From NCBI RefSeq assembly GCF_910592395.1, contig NC_088324.1, positions 12,180,953 through 12,240,952 of the forward strand: 60,000 bases of DNA, given 5' to 3'. Each line of letters begins with the position of its first letter. Position 1 is the stretch's first letter. Shown one piece after another: positions 1 through 11,407 of the stretch. The position numbers were made by a program, and so were the translations under genes. Below the pieces are notes generated by a model, which did no database searches, was not told the origin of the DNA, and saw only the letters and a program-made list of their open reading frames with translations. This DNA is from Lineus longissimus. Taxonomy: Eukaryota; Nemertea; Pilidiophora; Heteronemertea; Lineidae.

Positions 1-980
1 ATAAGACAAAAACGAGCAACTGCTTACAAAAGTCAGTTTAAAATTCCTGCCACGGTCATGACGGAAGCTGTTTAACCAATCAGAAACGGGGACACAAAAA
101 TTCCTCACATTCTCCAAGCGTCGTCAATGGTGGCCGTTACGGCAAAGTCTTACTCAACCTACTACCTCTGCCACAGTTGGCTAACCAGGGTTTATGTAAA
201 TTGGACATTTTGGCCCGGCGACAGGGAGATTGGCTTGCTCGTTTATGGTTCGGTTCCGAGAGCTGTCATTGGTCAACTCTCGTCCGAGAGATATGCAAAT
301 TACCTTGACCGTTCCACATACAGGGTGTATCACAAAACCCCTATTGTATTTTGGGCACATGGGCAAGACACTTTTTCTTTTTGCACAACTTATAGCAATT
401 TTATCCTCTAGAGTTGGCAATTTACTTTTGATAATATATTTATTATAGACTGCATACAACCCTGTATCTGTTGACTCAGCATCGGATTGGTTGTGACTAT
501 GTCTTCAAATATCAGGAACAATGCCCGTCAGTGACGCCACTGTCATTCAGTCGGAGCCCATGCATGTCCATCCCAGTGCATATTTTGCCTTGCAAGACAA
601 TGTAACCAAGTCTACATCTTGAATGCAGTGCACATGATGCAATGGTGACAAGATCCAGACAATAGCACATCCTGTCTTCAGTCAAAGACAGCGTTATTTC
701 TATGAACATAAGCCCTAGTGATGCCACACAGGGGAATTTCTCCATCAGAAATGAACAAAACAACAAACAATATCAACTTTAAACTTTTAATTCACCTCAG
801 GATCAAATCTGCATCATTACAAAAGTGTCTATTTACATGTGTTAGTCACTAAAGGAAAAACTAAGCACTCTCATATCATTTCAACGAAGCAAAGCCAGTT
901 GACCGCAAAACCACTCCAAAGATACATTTTGCACTAATTTAAGCCTCCTTCACACTTTAAGCAAAATGACCCCCTTTAAG

Positions 981-1000
981 CCCCCCCCCCCGGCCCCCCC
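981..1000. repeat. Poly-C tract
   Basis: Twenty bases are C except for GG at 992-993. This is a simple repeat prone to length change. Confidence 0.8.
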
Positions 1001-1641
1001 AAAAAATTCCCTAGGTCAGAACCACTTCACTATGGGTTTTAACAGATGAATAACTTCAGTTCTTAACTTTCCCTGAAGATAATATTCATGTTGTTCTCAT
1101 ATTGACGCCTTTGGAGCGAGATACCTGCCAGGACGAGGGGTATTTTGGAGACGTCCATCTATGTCAGATGGCACTAAAAGTGTTGAAGGGGAATATTTAA
1201 GCAGGAGGCAGATGGGCTACATTGAATTTCATGAAGTTGTCCATAGGCGTCTACCATCCCACAGTATACATCGGTACTCGTCAAGGTGGCATAAGTGATA
1301 TTTTCATCAGTCAAACCAGACTTATATCTCCCTATAAAATATACTGTGCATGTTGGTCACCTTGAGGCTACCAACAAGGACCTCTAGCTCCATTATCAAG
1401 TTATCTTTTAAACATAGTTTTGTTGACATTTTGACTGACTGAAAACAAGAAATACACATATAATGTAAACATCATCAGTTAACAAAAATTCATATTAAAT
1501 TTGATGGTCCAAATACTACAAATAAAAGATACTTAATAGTAGCATTCATGATCATGTTTTTTTATAATCTGGCCCATCAAATGGGTTAAAACCATCCATA
1601 AAATCTATGGAACAATTTTGACATGATTTTTAATAGAATAT

Positions 1642-1647
1642 TTTATT
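1642..1647 (-). terminator. Candidate polyadenylation signal AATAAA
   Basis: This is the first canonical AATAAA that I found on the minus strand downstream of the stop, about 1.25 kb away. It would give a 3' UTR of ordinary animal length. Position alone supports it. Confidence 0.25.
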
Positions 1648-2035
1648 TGTTATAAAATCATTATGATACCACTAAATGCTTACTTTGGCCAGCCCATGCA
1701 TTCACTTCTAATTATATAAAAAGGCTTATGGGAGAAGAAAATGTAAGGCAGGGTAATATATAATAGATATATGGCATGCAAATATTGAGATCACCACTCA
1801 TGGCACAAAGTGTTAATGAAAAAGCTCGTTCTTAGTGGGCACTAATGAACTGTACATTAAAAAATCCCCGGAGTCCACAGCTATATGCACCAGGGAAGGA
1901 AACAATGTGATTGACAGGTGCATACCACTAATTATTAATTCATTTTCCCAACAATTATTACTTTTCCTTATCAAATAGGAAAGTCGTCTTTTAACACATT
2001 CTACAATCATATAAAACAATTATTATATACAGGCC

Positions 2036-2095
2036 TACAGTACAACCTCTTCTTTAAGGACACCCCCTGGGACTGGAAAATGTTGTCCTCCCAGT
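2036..2095 (+). repeat. Dispersed repeat copy, tacagtacaacctc family
   Basis: The string tacagtacaacctc...aaggacacccc followed by gggactgg...tgtcctcccag resembles a second copy at 55158 (acagtggaacctcc...aaaggacaccc). Sequences of this pattern are widespread in marine invertebrate genomes as short non-coding repeats. It lies in or just past the 3' UTR. The edges are approximate. Confidence 0.4.
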
Positions 2096-2682
2096 ACTCA
2101 AATGGTATAAAAACGTACTGGAAAAACAATAAGAGAGGCAAAAGCAAATGCCTTGCCAAATTCTTGACCCCCCACCTCCTCGATCCTCCTCCTCTGACCT
2201 AAATACCTTATTAAGCATATTTTTGAGTATAACATGGTAGTAAATGATATCCCATAAACTTTACATTCATGTTCTGTCATTTGGCCCAGAGTATTTTTTA
2301 ACGAGCAAGTAGGCCTATCAAATCCAAGTTCTTCTTTAAACAATTACCAGTAACTCAACTGTGGTAGACCTTCAAATAACTATGAGAAAAGTTTGGCATG
2401 CAGTGGTAAATCAGATATATACAAATGGGAACTTCAATTGAAAAATTTTAAAACTCGTCTGAATCAAGCCACACACGTAAGTTAAACTCCACAGACCCGA
2501 TCAATTAAAATGGTACCAAATTTTGGAAAATTTTGTCACATGTGATTTATCTTGCTAGCGTCTTACAGCTGTATTTTGATTGATTTTAAATGCAGTCGAC
2601 TTATTCTTAAAAGATAAATCAGATTTTCAATTTGACGGCATCTCTGCTGGTTGAGTATTCACACTTCAGCTTGACATTATGA

Positions 2683-2688
2683 TTTAAT
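2683..2688 (-). terminator. Candidate polyadenylation signal ATTAAA
   Basis: ATTAAA reads on the minus strand about 205 nt after the NOS1AP stop codon and is the nearest usable hexamer. In AT-rich DNA this will occur by chance often. A canonical AATAAA does not appear until 1647-1642. Confidence 0.25.
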
Positions 2689-2892
2689 TCAACAAAGCCA
2701 AGATGAATTGAGTAGTCGCTGTGCTGTGAGATTCCTTTGCCAAAATTGATTCTATCTGCTCATGAATTGTGGCAGCTTGACGTGACATGAACACCCGTCC
2801 AGTCACCATATTTTTCTCTCGACAGACACACACAACATAATTTTCCCACCTATGCTGAAAACATATCCCACCCAAGCTCAGATCTTAAAATA

Positions 2893-3798
2893 TTAGCTGC
2901 TAGAAGCTGATAACTCATCGAGATACGACCCAGATCTTCGCTGCTGCTCCTGAGCGATACTGTTATCTTCCGTACTCGTATTGCCATTTTCATCATCTGA
3001 AAAACTGATGCGTAATTTCGCTTTTAAAGTGTCTGTCTGCGGCATGATGAACTGGTTACTTTTATTCGAGCTATGGCTGAGATTGTTTATCGTACGAGAC
3101 GTGCTACCGGAGCTTGAAGATGACGTACTGCCAGTGGTATTATTGCTATGGTTACGGACAATTCTCTCATGTTCACCACGATCACCAGGATGCGAGTCCG
3201 ATCTCTGGACCGGCACTTTACAACGGTAAAATGGACCTTGACTTTCCTGGCTGCTTGTCGATTGGTATGAATTACGGTAGTTCGTATCAGAAACATTGCC
3301 ACCAGTCGTTTTTGGTGATCGTGATGTACTGCGCTCGCGTTTAAATTTGGGCGGCGGATCCAATCTTGGCGTAACAGTCAAGTCCAAACGGTTACCACTC
3401 GCATCTTGCTGTGGTATCGGTGTTATAACCTTGAACCGATCCTTCCGCGGGGAATCTCGGCGGGTTTCTGCCGCCCGTGGAACAGGTGCCATCGAGAATG
3501 GATTATTATTATCGAGTATGAATTCGTGTCCGTTGGACATCCGATGCCATGGACCGAAATCTTGATTCCTTATCGTATTTCCGTTGTCTTGGTGATTATT
3601 ACAGCTAAGCGACAAACTATCAGACGACATTTCCTTGTGACCACTGTCGGGAGAGTCCGTAGTTTCAGCTTTGATGTTTGAGTTCTCGAACATGGTCTGT
3701 TCAGGTATGGCAGTCATATTCGAGGCTTCGATGTCGCGGTACTCTGGCATGATGACGGGCCCGGACTGGGGCGTGGTTGGATCAGGAAGGACTGGTAT
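2893..3798 (-). CDS. NOS1AP: NOS1AP terminal coding exon, disordered Ser-rich tail
   Basis: The last coding exon gives 301 residues and a TAA stop at 2893-2895. It begins IPVLPDPTTPQSG; human has LPVLCDPTTPKPED, which anchors the join to the coiled-coil exon. The acceptor is a ttgtcattccag tract, so the apparent upstream Met (MSFQ) lies in the intron and is not a start. After the anchor the sequence is low in hydrophobic residues: a Ser/Asp-rich part, a basic-Pro part (PRLDPPPKFKRERSTSRSPK), a Ser run (STSSSSSGSTSR) and a final acidic part. It ends YLDELSASSS, without the vertebrate EIAV PDZ ligand. The tail is much longer than in the human protein. Confidence 0.93.
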   Translation of the reverse strand: MPVLPDPTTPQSGPVIMPEYRDIEASNMTAIPEQTMFENSNIKAETTDSPDSGHKEMSSDSLSLSCNNHQDNGNTIRNQDFGPWHRMSNGHEFILDNNNPFSMAPVPRAAETRRDSPRKDRFKVITPIPQQDASGNRLDLTVTPRLDPPPKFKRERSTSRSPKTTGGNVSDTNYRNSYQSTSSQESQGPFYRCKVPVQRSDSHPGDRGEHERIVRNHSNNTTGSTSSSSSGSTSRTINNLSHSSNKSNQFIMPQTDTLKAKLRISFSDDENGNTSTEDNSIAQEQQRRSGSYLDELSASSS

Positions 3799-5099
3799 CT
3801 GGAATGACAACGATAGAAGAATATTGACATAACTCGTCTGGATTTTTTTATCAAAGCTTGAACTTCCGCATTCTCACCAGATGCATGACAGCCTGAACCT
3901 AAAAGAACATGCTGAAATGTACAAGATGCTTTAATAGCACTGTTACTCATTGACAAACAAGACAGGGTGATGCAGAAACTTCACAGTCTTGAGCACTTTC
4001 ATTTTCTGATAGTTCTTCTGGGAAGGCAAGTTCTTTCTGTTACATGTTTTACAAACAGAAATCTCTTAAGATTGCACCTAGGATCTGTATAAACAGCAAC
4101 ACTGCACTGTTTTTACTGAATCTAAATTTTGAATATCAGTGTAAGAAAGATTTGTTGCCGGAAATTACTTTTCAAAGCACAACATTGGGTTGACTAATGT
4201 TAAGAAAAAATTGTAAGTTAAAGGTCAACAATAGCAAGTTTTGGCAAATCCAAATATTGCTCCTGTATGACGTATCTGTATGAATCTTATGTACATGTAC
4301 GGCGTAACGTCATTTGTGACAAAACAATATATTAGGTTGCCTAACGGGAACAATATTTGCATCTGCCAAAACTCCCTAATTTAAGCGTATCCACAAGGTT
4401 AAGAAGACTTGCATTTCAAAAAATTACTTGGCAATTAAACGTTGTTATTGAGCCATCCGATTTCCCCCCTTTTTTCTTTAAAACAACCAAATGCCAACAG
4501 CACCTTTCTCTCAAATCCTGGCTGACTGCTGCGAGATAGTTCTGACCACATGCTCCACTGCAGTGTCATGCATAAGAGTAGTAGTTGGAGGTGCTTTAGT
4601 ATGGTCCAATGAAATAGTGACATCATGCCCGGTTTGTGTGCATTGCAGTGACCAATACAGTTTTTGGTTGCCCAATGTTCAAGCAGTGTGCCCATGGCTT
4701 AGTGGCATACAGTGATGGTCATGCAACACCCATGTAAAGCGAATTCGAGATTGCATGGCATAACACCATTCTTTATTTCAACAGAATGCACAAGTATAGA
4801 ACTGTTCAGTGAACCAAATTGATTTGCTAAAGTAATTTCTTGAGAGTTCAGCTTTAACACAGCCTTCGTGTGTAGATAAGTTTGTTCTCAGTTATGAAGT
4901 GCAGGTGAGGACCCTCGTCCCGACAAACCACCAAGTAAGGTCCGTTTCGGGATATCCATATTTATAAGGCTCCAAATGCTACACAGATTTCTGTCTTATA
5001 GTTACTACAGGTATTGGGAATTTGGATACTGAGATAGTGGTCAAAAATTCAAGGACAGGAACCCTTTTCCTCGATATAATACACCAGGCAAAACTTTAC

Positions 5100-5345
5100 G
5101 TCGTAGAATCTATGAATCTATAGGCCCATCAATGATGCTATTATAGAATCTGTGGTAAAGATTTTGACGGGCTATCAAAGAATTTATATTGGAATTGGTG
5201 AATAATTGATGTTTATTTGCATTCTGATGGGACCCACTGACGTAGGATCAATGATGGAATTCCCATCATAGAATCTACTATGGGCCATCATAACATCTAT
5301 GAGGGCCTATATAAAATCTATGATGGGATCTGATGTAAAATGTTG
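5100..5345. repeat. Degenerate short repeat, (a)gaatctatgat...gggccatca
   Basis: The motif atagaatctatga, with variants, recurs near 5104, 5114, 5142, 5268, 5293 and 5317, interleaved with gggccatca/gatgggac. Spacing is irregular, so this looks like an old minisatellite blurred by indels. Confidence 0.45.
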
Positions 5346-5708
5346 TTGTGATAATCATCATAGACCCTACCATGGGCCCAACAATGATTCTTTGACAGAA
5401 ACCTTTGCCTGCGTACCATCCAAGCCATTCCCATGGAGAGTTAGTCATTAGCACGTGAGATTGAAAGGTTAAACAGAAATTGTAACCAGGCATAATGTTG
5501 CTAGGAGCCAAACCTGTCTAAGACGTTGCAGGACCTCCTTTAGTTCCTCCAAATATGGCTGAAAAATGTGAAAGCTTGTTAGTATTGTTGAAGCAAATCT
5601 ACAAACTCGGGTGGTTTTTTCATGATTATTACATTTCATAAGAGCTGTATATCAACCGATCAATTGGAGACAAAATACTTGCACAATTTGAAGAAGTAGC
5701 CAGCAGCA

Positions 5709-5723
5709 CCCCCCCCCCCCCCC
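5709..5723. repeat. Poly-C tract
   Basis: A C homopolymer of about 15 bases follows cagcagca. It lies in an intron and is of no evident function. Confidence 0.8.
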
Positions 5724-8166
5724 TACCAGCTATGCATTTTAGATGCCCTATGCCTTACTTTCTTACTATGACACAGAAAAACCTTCCATTGTTCAAAAAC
5801 TGAAAATGATGACATAATTTAAGACTAATGGCAAGTGCTAGCTGCAATCATTATCAGTAAAACCCTTCCATTTGTCACAACCAGCTTGATGTAATGGACA
5901 ATTTCCGTTTTAATAAGTGTCGTTTAGTAGTCAACATTTAATCGTGAAAAAAATATCCAAAACTGACGAATAAAATTTTAGTACTTCTTAAATGACTTGG
6001 GTGTTTCTCACCACCAATGTATCATCCAGAACATTTACCCTCCATTTCTGTAAAAAATGGAACAATTACAAGATAGTGACAAATGAAAAGGTGTCTTCTG
6101 ATATGGTGGTGATCTTTATGAAATATTTCTTCCTCAATACATTCACAGTTGTAAAGAGTGAGCTAATTAATTACTGCTCAGACATCTCACACAACAGGAT
6201 CCACATGATGTGTGGCAGCATTGTTATGTAAGTGTCCATCCTTGTCTTTGCACTCCCCCTCCTGAAACAAACGACACAACAATACCACAAAAATGTCATT
6301 GACAGTTGCATTATTGAATATAACACAATGTGAATTTTTACAAGCAACAGAAGAAGAGAGTGTTGGTGATAAAGATTTATCGGCAGATCAGGCATCAAAA
6401 ACAAACATAACCAAATGCTAAACTCACTAAGAAAATAAACTGGGGATGGTCAAACCTACAAGAAGAAGTAACTAACTGCTCATTAGGTTAATATGACTAT
6501 ATCTATAATAATGCTAAATTTTATGTTAAATAATTGATTCGATTTGACTGTCAGTGAAATTCTAACATGTCTATAAAGATAAAATACAACCTTATCCAAA
6601 TGAAAGATCAAACTGCCTTGCACACCAAGGTTGAGGTGGGAGAAAAGGAGTAACGTTCTCTAAATCTGTCGAACTATAGACCTTATTTTACTAGCGTTGT
6701 CCAAAGGACACCATTTGCACAAAACATGCTTTCAGTGAGCCCCTGCCTATAGCTTTAGCACTGTCAGCGATCACAAGCCATGAAGACAGAATTGATGAGG
6801 CACTGAGTTGGTGCACTGGCCTTAAAGGAGCTAATTTTAAAAGCGTTATACAGCAGGGACAAGAAAGACAGGCCACTGTACAGATTATCTTTAGCAAGGC
6901 TACATTCCAAAAGATGAAACTGCTCACTTTTATCAGAGCTCAGTTGACATTTGAACAGGTTCTATAACTGTTGCATTTTCTTCAAAGAAGGTTTGATAGC
7001 AACCCTGGTTAAACATATAAATTATGTACACATATGTAAATCAGCTTAACAGCTTCAGAGAATTTAGAATGGAGAATAGGGACAGGTTTAGAAGGGTACT
7101 AGTGCACGGCGTGGCTGTTCGAAACAGGTTTTGTCATTAATCATAGCATGATTTTTTGCTGTCGGTACCCAGCATGCCTAACACTGATAGGGCTGAATGA
7201 TGAAAAAAACAGGACATGCTACTTTGTTCAACTCTAAGCAGAACCTCAACAGCTGTATATATCAACTGCGGTGAATGTACAGTTGTCTTGGTTCTGCTGA
7301 GGGTGAAACACAATCTAAGGCAGATGAGATGAAAGATGAGCAAGTTATTGAAAATGATGTTGAAAAGCAATGTTAAGAAAATTGTCAGCGAAGGCGATAC
7401 CTAAAACAACATGTCAAGTCATGACCTCAAATAGAGGTGGTGTGTGGAAGTGTTTTATCAACAAAGCCCGACCTCAGAACTTTGGCGAACTTTGGTCACT
7501 TCACTCAAAGCAAAAGGTACTTGCAGGGAAATTTTAATGATATTTTTAAGAAGGCCGGGGCACCGCATTCCCAGCGGTGGGGTGGGAAACCAACATTCAT
7601 TATCAAAATTACTCTCAAACTCGAATCAATTTATGCAAAACTGACAATATTTCCTGGACATTACACTTTCCAACAATAAACAGAACGCCATGCCAAGGTC
7701 AAAGGTCACACAGATCAAACTGATATTCACCAGCAGTTTGGAACGTCGGTGTTTATTTGTATAAACACGCGAAATCGTGGTGTGTCCATCTTTGACAACA
7801 TCGGCTGTCGCACCTTCCTCCTGCTGAATCATGGGATTAAACTTCATGTTAAATCGCTGATGTCATAAATGGTCATGATAAAGACCACTATAATCGGTAA
7901 ATGCTCCAAATATACAACACTGTCCACAATTCATAGTGTTTGATGAAGGATGAAGGAGCATGAATTAAATGGCTACAAAAACACCTAAAGCCTTTATACT
8001 GAGAGACAAATATCAATAAAAATTTGTAACAAACTTTAAACTACCACTATAGCTGTGAAAATGATCAACATATGAATTCTTATGATCTGGCAAGAAAGCA
8101 AAAGTTCACAAAGAAGCAAATTTACTAAGGTCAAGGTCAATTGATGAATGACCTTGACTGACTCAC

Positions 8167-8307
8167 CTGTGGGGGTATCTTGATAAGCATATCAGCAGAA
8201 GGTACAACGCCATTGACCTTGAGTTCAAGATCTTGTAATCGGCCCACGAGGTTGTTGATGTGCTCAAGAAGTTCTCGGTTCTGGAGTAGTAACTGATGTG
8301 TCCGAGC
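8167..8307 (-). CDS. NOS1AP: NOS1AP exon: coiled coil, second half
   Basis: This 141-nt exon encodes 47 residues: ARTHQLLLQNRELLEHINNL, VGRLQDLELKVNG, VVPSADMLIKIPPQ. Human has ARVHQLLLQNKDMLQHISLLVKQVQELELKL. Heptad-spaced Leu, Ile and Val residues continue the coiled coil of the preceding exon, consistent with self-association or partner binding. The acceptor is catgcag at 8308; the donor is CAG|gtgagt at 8166. Phase 0 at both ends. Confidence 0.95.
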
Positions 8308-8671
8308 CTGCATGGCAAAAAAGAGTTAGATATATTCCCTCTGCAGACAGATTAGCACAGTGAATGTCATTATCTTTATGAAAAACATCTCTTTCCCCAT
8401 TTAGAGTCGAGTGTTGCACTGTATGGCATCACGTCTCATGATCCAAGGGTTGTGAATTCAGAACACAGGTTGTCGCTTTATGGTCCAAAGCCAACTCGAT
8501 AAATCAAGTGCCCTCAGTGGAGAAGTAAGACAACAAAATCACAACTGTGAACCCCATTGAGTCAGTAACATCATCCAATTGGCATCCTACTCTCTGCATG
8601 TTGCAGGCTTTTGCCAGCGCTACACAAAAGTGGGCATTTTCTGAATGTCGTAAGTTCTTTTGATTACGAAC

Positions 8672-8890
8672 CTGTGCCTCAATTCTTGCCGCAGTCTCCG
8701 CAGCCAGCTGATCCTTCAAAAGATGGACCTGCGCTATCGACACCTGCGTCTGCTGCTGTTGTTGTTCCAACTGTTGCCGTAGCAACTGCATCTGGTGGTG
8801 CGTACTGAGAGGCGCTGTGGTGTTAGTTGGCATGATGTCTCCGACCAGGTGCGGCGAGCCCAGTGGTGAACTGATGGTGCCGCCTACAGG
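8672..8890 (-). CDS. NOS1AP: NOS1AP exon: Gln-rich coiled coil, first half
   Basis: This 219-nt exon encodes 73 residues. It starts [15 protein letters not shown], includes [35 protein letters not shown] and ends [12 protein letters not shown]. Human NOS1AP has [20 protein letters not shown] and [19 protein letters not shown] in the same order, so this is the conserved coiled-coil start. The acceptor is tttcag at 8891. The donor, CAG|gttcgt at 8671, is weak, but phase 0 and the continuation ARTHQLLLQN fix it. The internal Met codon in SPHLVGDIM is not a start. Confidence 0.95.
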
Positions 8891-9890
8891 CTGAAAGTAT
8901 AAATAGATAGTTCAGGTATTGAGGTAACAAAATGTTGTTGAAATGAATCTAAAATGTCGAAAACTACATGCAGCCACCTCCAATGCAAGTCACCACAACA
9001 AAATATTTATCAACAACCTAGGAAGTTCAGCAGCGTGCATATGGACAGCTCAAAACTCACAGAGGATCAGAGGGAAGGTGATCACTTGTCTGACAAATAA
9101 AAGTAAAACCACTGCCGGAAAATTAGTCACAGAGGAAAAAGAAGTTAACAGTGAGAGCGCTGAAATGTGCAAATGAAGTGTTCAAGGAATCTGAGAGTGC
9201 ATCGGTTTTGTCATGCAGTGATAATGAGATTATTTATATCTTCTAAAAGATGGAACTATTGAATATCAGGCTATAAAGGTCATTCCTTTGATAGAATGGT
9301 GCTGCAGTCACCTTTGATCTTAACCATACTAATCAGCGTAAGTGGTCTTTTTTTTCTTTAAATGTCACGCCAGGGTGCTCTTTTTGAAGAATAAAGACAT
9401 ATAAATGTCTGGGACGGCCATGTCATCTATTTCCAGATGAGTGCCTCTTGTAGTGGAGTGGCCCAACTTCGCAGAGTTATGAGGTCTGTAGATTTCGACA
9501 TCACATCTGACATGATGTTGAAAGCATCAACGGTCGACCACAGTCAGTCATTTTGTTGCTCAACAACAGAGCTTCACCAGGACAGGCGCTGATCAGGAAA
9601 GCGGCAAATTATGTTTTAGATATACTAGTACTGACTACATAAGAAAGCCAGGGTGGCCTGGGTCACTCTGTCATTGCTGTCTTTGTTGGCAGGGCATTTG
9701 GAGGCTGTTCTACTGTGGCAGCCATGGACCCATCTCAAGTAATTTTCATTGAAAAGCAATACTGCGTATATTCTCCCATCCCAATAATCAGTCTCGAAAA
9801 GGGCATTGCAAACACTAATGTGGGAGGAGTGTATACTGTTATTGATTGGCATGAGATGAATGTCGGATGTGGTGTATTGATGTTCCCTAC
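8891..9890 (-). other. Intron between cassette and coiled-coil exons
   Basis: This is a 1.0-kb intron with GT-AG ends. I see no other gene, repeat array or additional exon in it. Confidence 0.6.
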
Positions 9891-9965
9891 CTCATAACGT
9901 GTGTCGTAATCATAATCATTCTCAATAGGGGTCTCGGGGCGAATGTTAGGATGACAGTACGCTTC
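9891..9965 (-). CDS. NOS1AP: NOS1AP probable cassette exon, Tyr/Asp-rich
   Basis: This 75-nt segment has a strong acceptor (gcttttccag) and a donor (GAG|gtaggg). It is phase 0 at both ends and encodes 25 residues: EAYCHPNIRPETPIENDYDY then DTRYE. Including or skipping it keeps the frame between the linker exon (ends KSPP) and the coiled-coil exon (starts PVGGT), which is what a cassette exon should do. I know of no matching segment in human NOS1AP. The evidence is splice sites and open frame, not homology, so transcript support is needed. Confidence 0.65.
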
Positions 9966-10864
9966 CTGGAAAAGCAGCTGGCAACTTAAGCAACAAAATC
10001 GAAGCAAAATGGACAATGACAACAACAGGGAGCAGTGAAAGGTTCTGTTCAATGGGAAAGTAATGCAGATGATCTGCCAACTCCCATGACATTCCTGTCA
10101 TGTGACTGTCATGTTCCCATCACATTCCTGTCAATAGCGAGGTTCTGTATGACATTCAGAGACAGAAAGACATCGCACCACACAAAAAACTATGATGTCA
10201 CGCTCGTTATCTTTCGATGACAGATTAATGTCACTCTATCTCAGAATGTCACTCTATCTCAGAATGTCACTACACAACCCACCTTTCGACGGAAACGTGA
10301 TGGGAATAAGACAAGAATTTGATAGAAGTCGGTATCGGATACCCAGCATTTCTTCAAAGTATGAACCAATGAATTATGGATGACAGTAAAAGCAACAGAC
10401 AAAAATGTCCTTGTTCTAGGTAGTGAGTTATCAGGCTGGATGAATCAAACGACTACACAGAGGAGTCGGTCTCACATTTTAAGTGCATTTCCAGAAGCAA
10501 CAACTACAATAGTGCATGTTATCCAAATCTCCCCAAACTAACCATGGTAAATGTCTTGTATTCTGGTTTAGGGGTACTCTGCACCATAGCTATTAAACTC
10601 TCAACTCCGAGGGGGACTCTGGGCTGGAATGACAAACCACCAAAACTAAAATAAAAGCAACGAAAATAGTTTGGCACATCAATGCAGAAACAATGCTTTA
10701 GTTGAAGAAGCAAAGAAAAGGATAACGAAACTGAGGCCCAAGCACAAAGCACTTTTGAAATTTATGGATAAATTCGTCTTACAAGACAGACATCCAACTC
10801 CTATACCTTGGAGGCACAACATTACACACCAAAAGTCCAACATCAACCAAGCCATACAACCTAC
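9966..10864 (-). other. Intron upstream of the cassette exon
   Basis: This 0.9-kb intron contains the 18-bp tandem repeat at 10227 and a stretch near 10085-10130 where cattcctgtca is repeated. No other exon is visible. Confidence 0.6.
10227..10273 (+). repeat. 18-bp tandem repeat, 2.6 copies
   Basis: The unit aatgtcactctatctcag begins at 10227, 10245 and 10263. The first two copies are identical, so the duplication is recent. Confidence 0.9.
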
Positions 10865-11001
10865 CGGTGGAGATTTCATCCCCTGCGTTGCCTGAGAAAG
10901 CATCGCCTGGGCCTGTTTGAATGCTTCCTCGGCTGGGTTGGTTGAGGCATCATCGCCCCCAGCTGGTTCGGACTCATAGTTACTATCTGGTGAGATTTTG
11001 C
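10865..11001 (-). CDS. NOS1AP: NOS1AP exon: acidic Ala/Gln linker
   Basis: This 137-nt exon completes a Ser codon and encodes 45 residues beginning KISPDSNYESEPAGGDDAST and ending AMLSQATQGMKSPP. It has no close human match that I can recall, but it sits at the right position, has good sites (ctttgcag acceptor, CCG|gtaggt donor), and joins its neighbours in phase (1 in, 0 out). The segment EEAFKQAQAML could be a short helix. It is likely a disordered linker between the PTB domain and the coiled coil. Its role is unknown. Confidence 0.82.
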
Positions 11002-11274
11002 CTGCAAAGAATCAGTTTGACATCAGTTTGAGGTACAACATCCACCAGACCTATCACATCCACGGTCATGGGTTCAACTCCCAAATCTTCATCAAAAGAT
11101 TGTTGGTGAAACCTGTAAAACCCATTTTTCAAACTTAGAATATGGATCCCTTGGCAACTGGTCAAGTCTTACAGCCACATGTGCTATAGGAGAATGGGGC
11201 CAGAGAGATTCCATTTCAATTGATGAAATTTCTGAGGGCCACAAGGGGCATAACCCTTGATGCTTCCTACTTAC

Positions 11275-11407
11275 TGCCTCTCCTTTCCTGTTCCTCTTGG
11301 TGGTTCTCCTCTCCTTCAGGCTCTGCCTTTGGGGCGTATTGCATACTAAGCTTATGACAGACCTCGAATGCTTGACCGATAGTTCGGACAATTCGCATGG
11401 CAGTGCT
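11275..11407 (-). CDS. NOS1AP: NOS1AP exon: PTB C-terminal helix and acidic linker
   Basis: This 133-nt exon encodes [20 protein letters not shown] then [24 protein letters not shown] and the first base of a Ser codon. The first half is the amphipathic C-terminal helix that closes a PTB domain; human has [23 protein letters not shown]. The second half is a low-complexity acidic stretch that differs from human, as expected for a linker. The acceptor is tttcag at 11408; the donor is GCA|gtaagt at 11274. Phase 0 in, phase 1 out. Confidence 0.94.

Larger units (their letters stand above)
1..2892. other. 3' UTR and downstream flank of NOS1AP
   Basis: No open frame here looks coding on either strand. 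The part next to 2892 should be the 3' UTR of the minus-strand gene, but its end cannot be placed. The stretch is AT-rich with a broken poly-C run at 981-1000 and a dispersed-repeat copy near 2036-2095. A gggcaagacacttt string near 361 resembles SINE tails but has no head next to it. Confidence 0.5.
3799..8166 (-). other. Intron before the terminal exon
   Basis: This 4.4-kb intron is bounded by CAG|gtgagt and ttccag|ATA. It contains a degenerate repeat at about 5100-5345 and a poly-C tract at 5709-5723. No further exon was recognised; open frames here lack splice sites and family matches. Confidence 0.8.

Noticed and set aside
2981-3681. Several plus-strand frames opposite the terminal exon
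   Set aside because: They are antisense shadows of the NOS1AP tail, whose Ser-rich codons keep other frames open.
7555-7590. GC-rich hairpin (caccgc ... gcggtg)
   Set aside because: A six-base stem is short and isolated; no terminator, miRNA-length stem or element end is associated with it.
8400-8465. Possible SINE head (tgttgcactg ... ggttgtgaattc)
   Set aside because: The spacing between candidate A and B boxes is too short and both are poor matches.
11040-11090. gggttcaactccc, a B-box-like string that could indicate a tRNA gene
   Set aside because: No A box at the proper distance and no acceptor stem could be paired.
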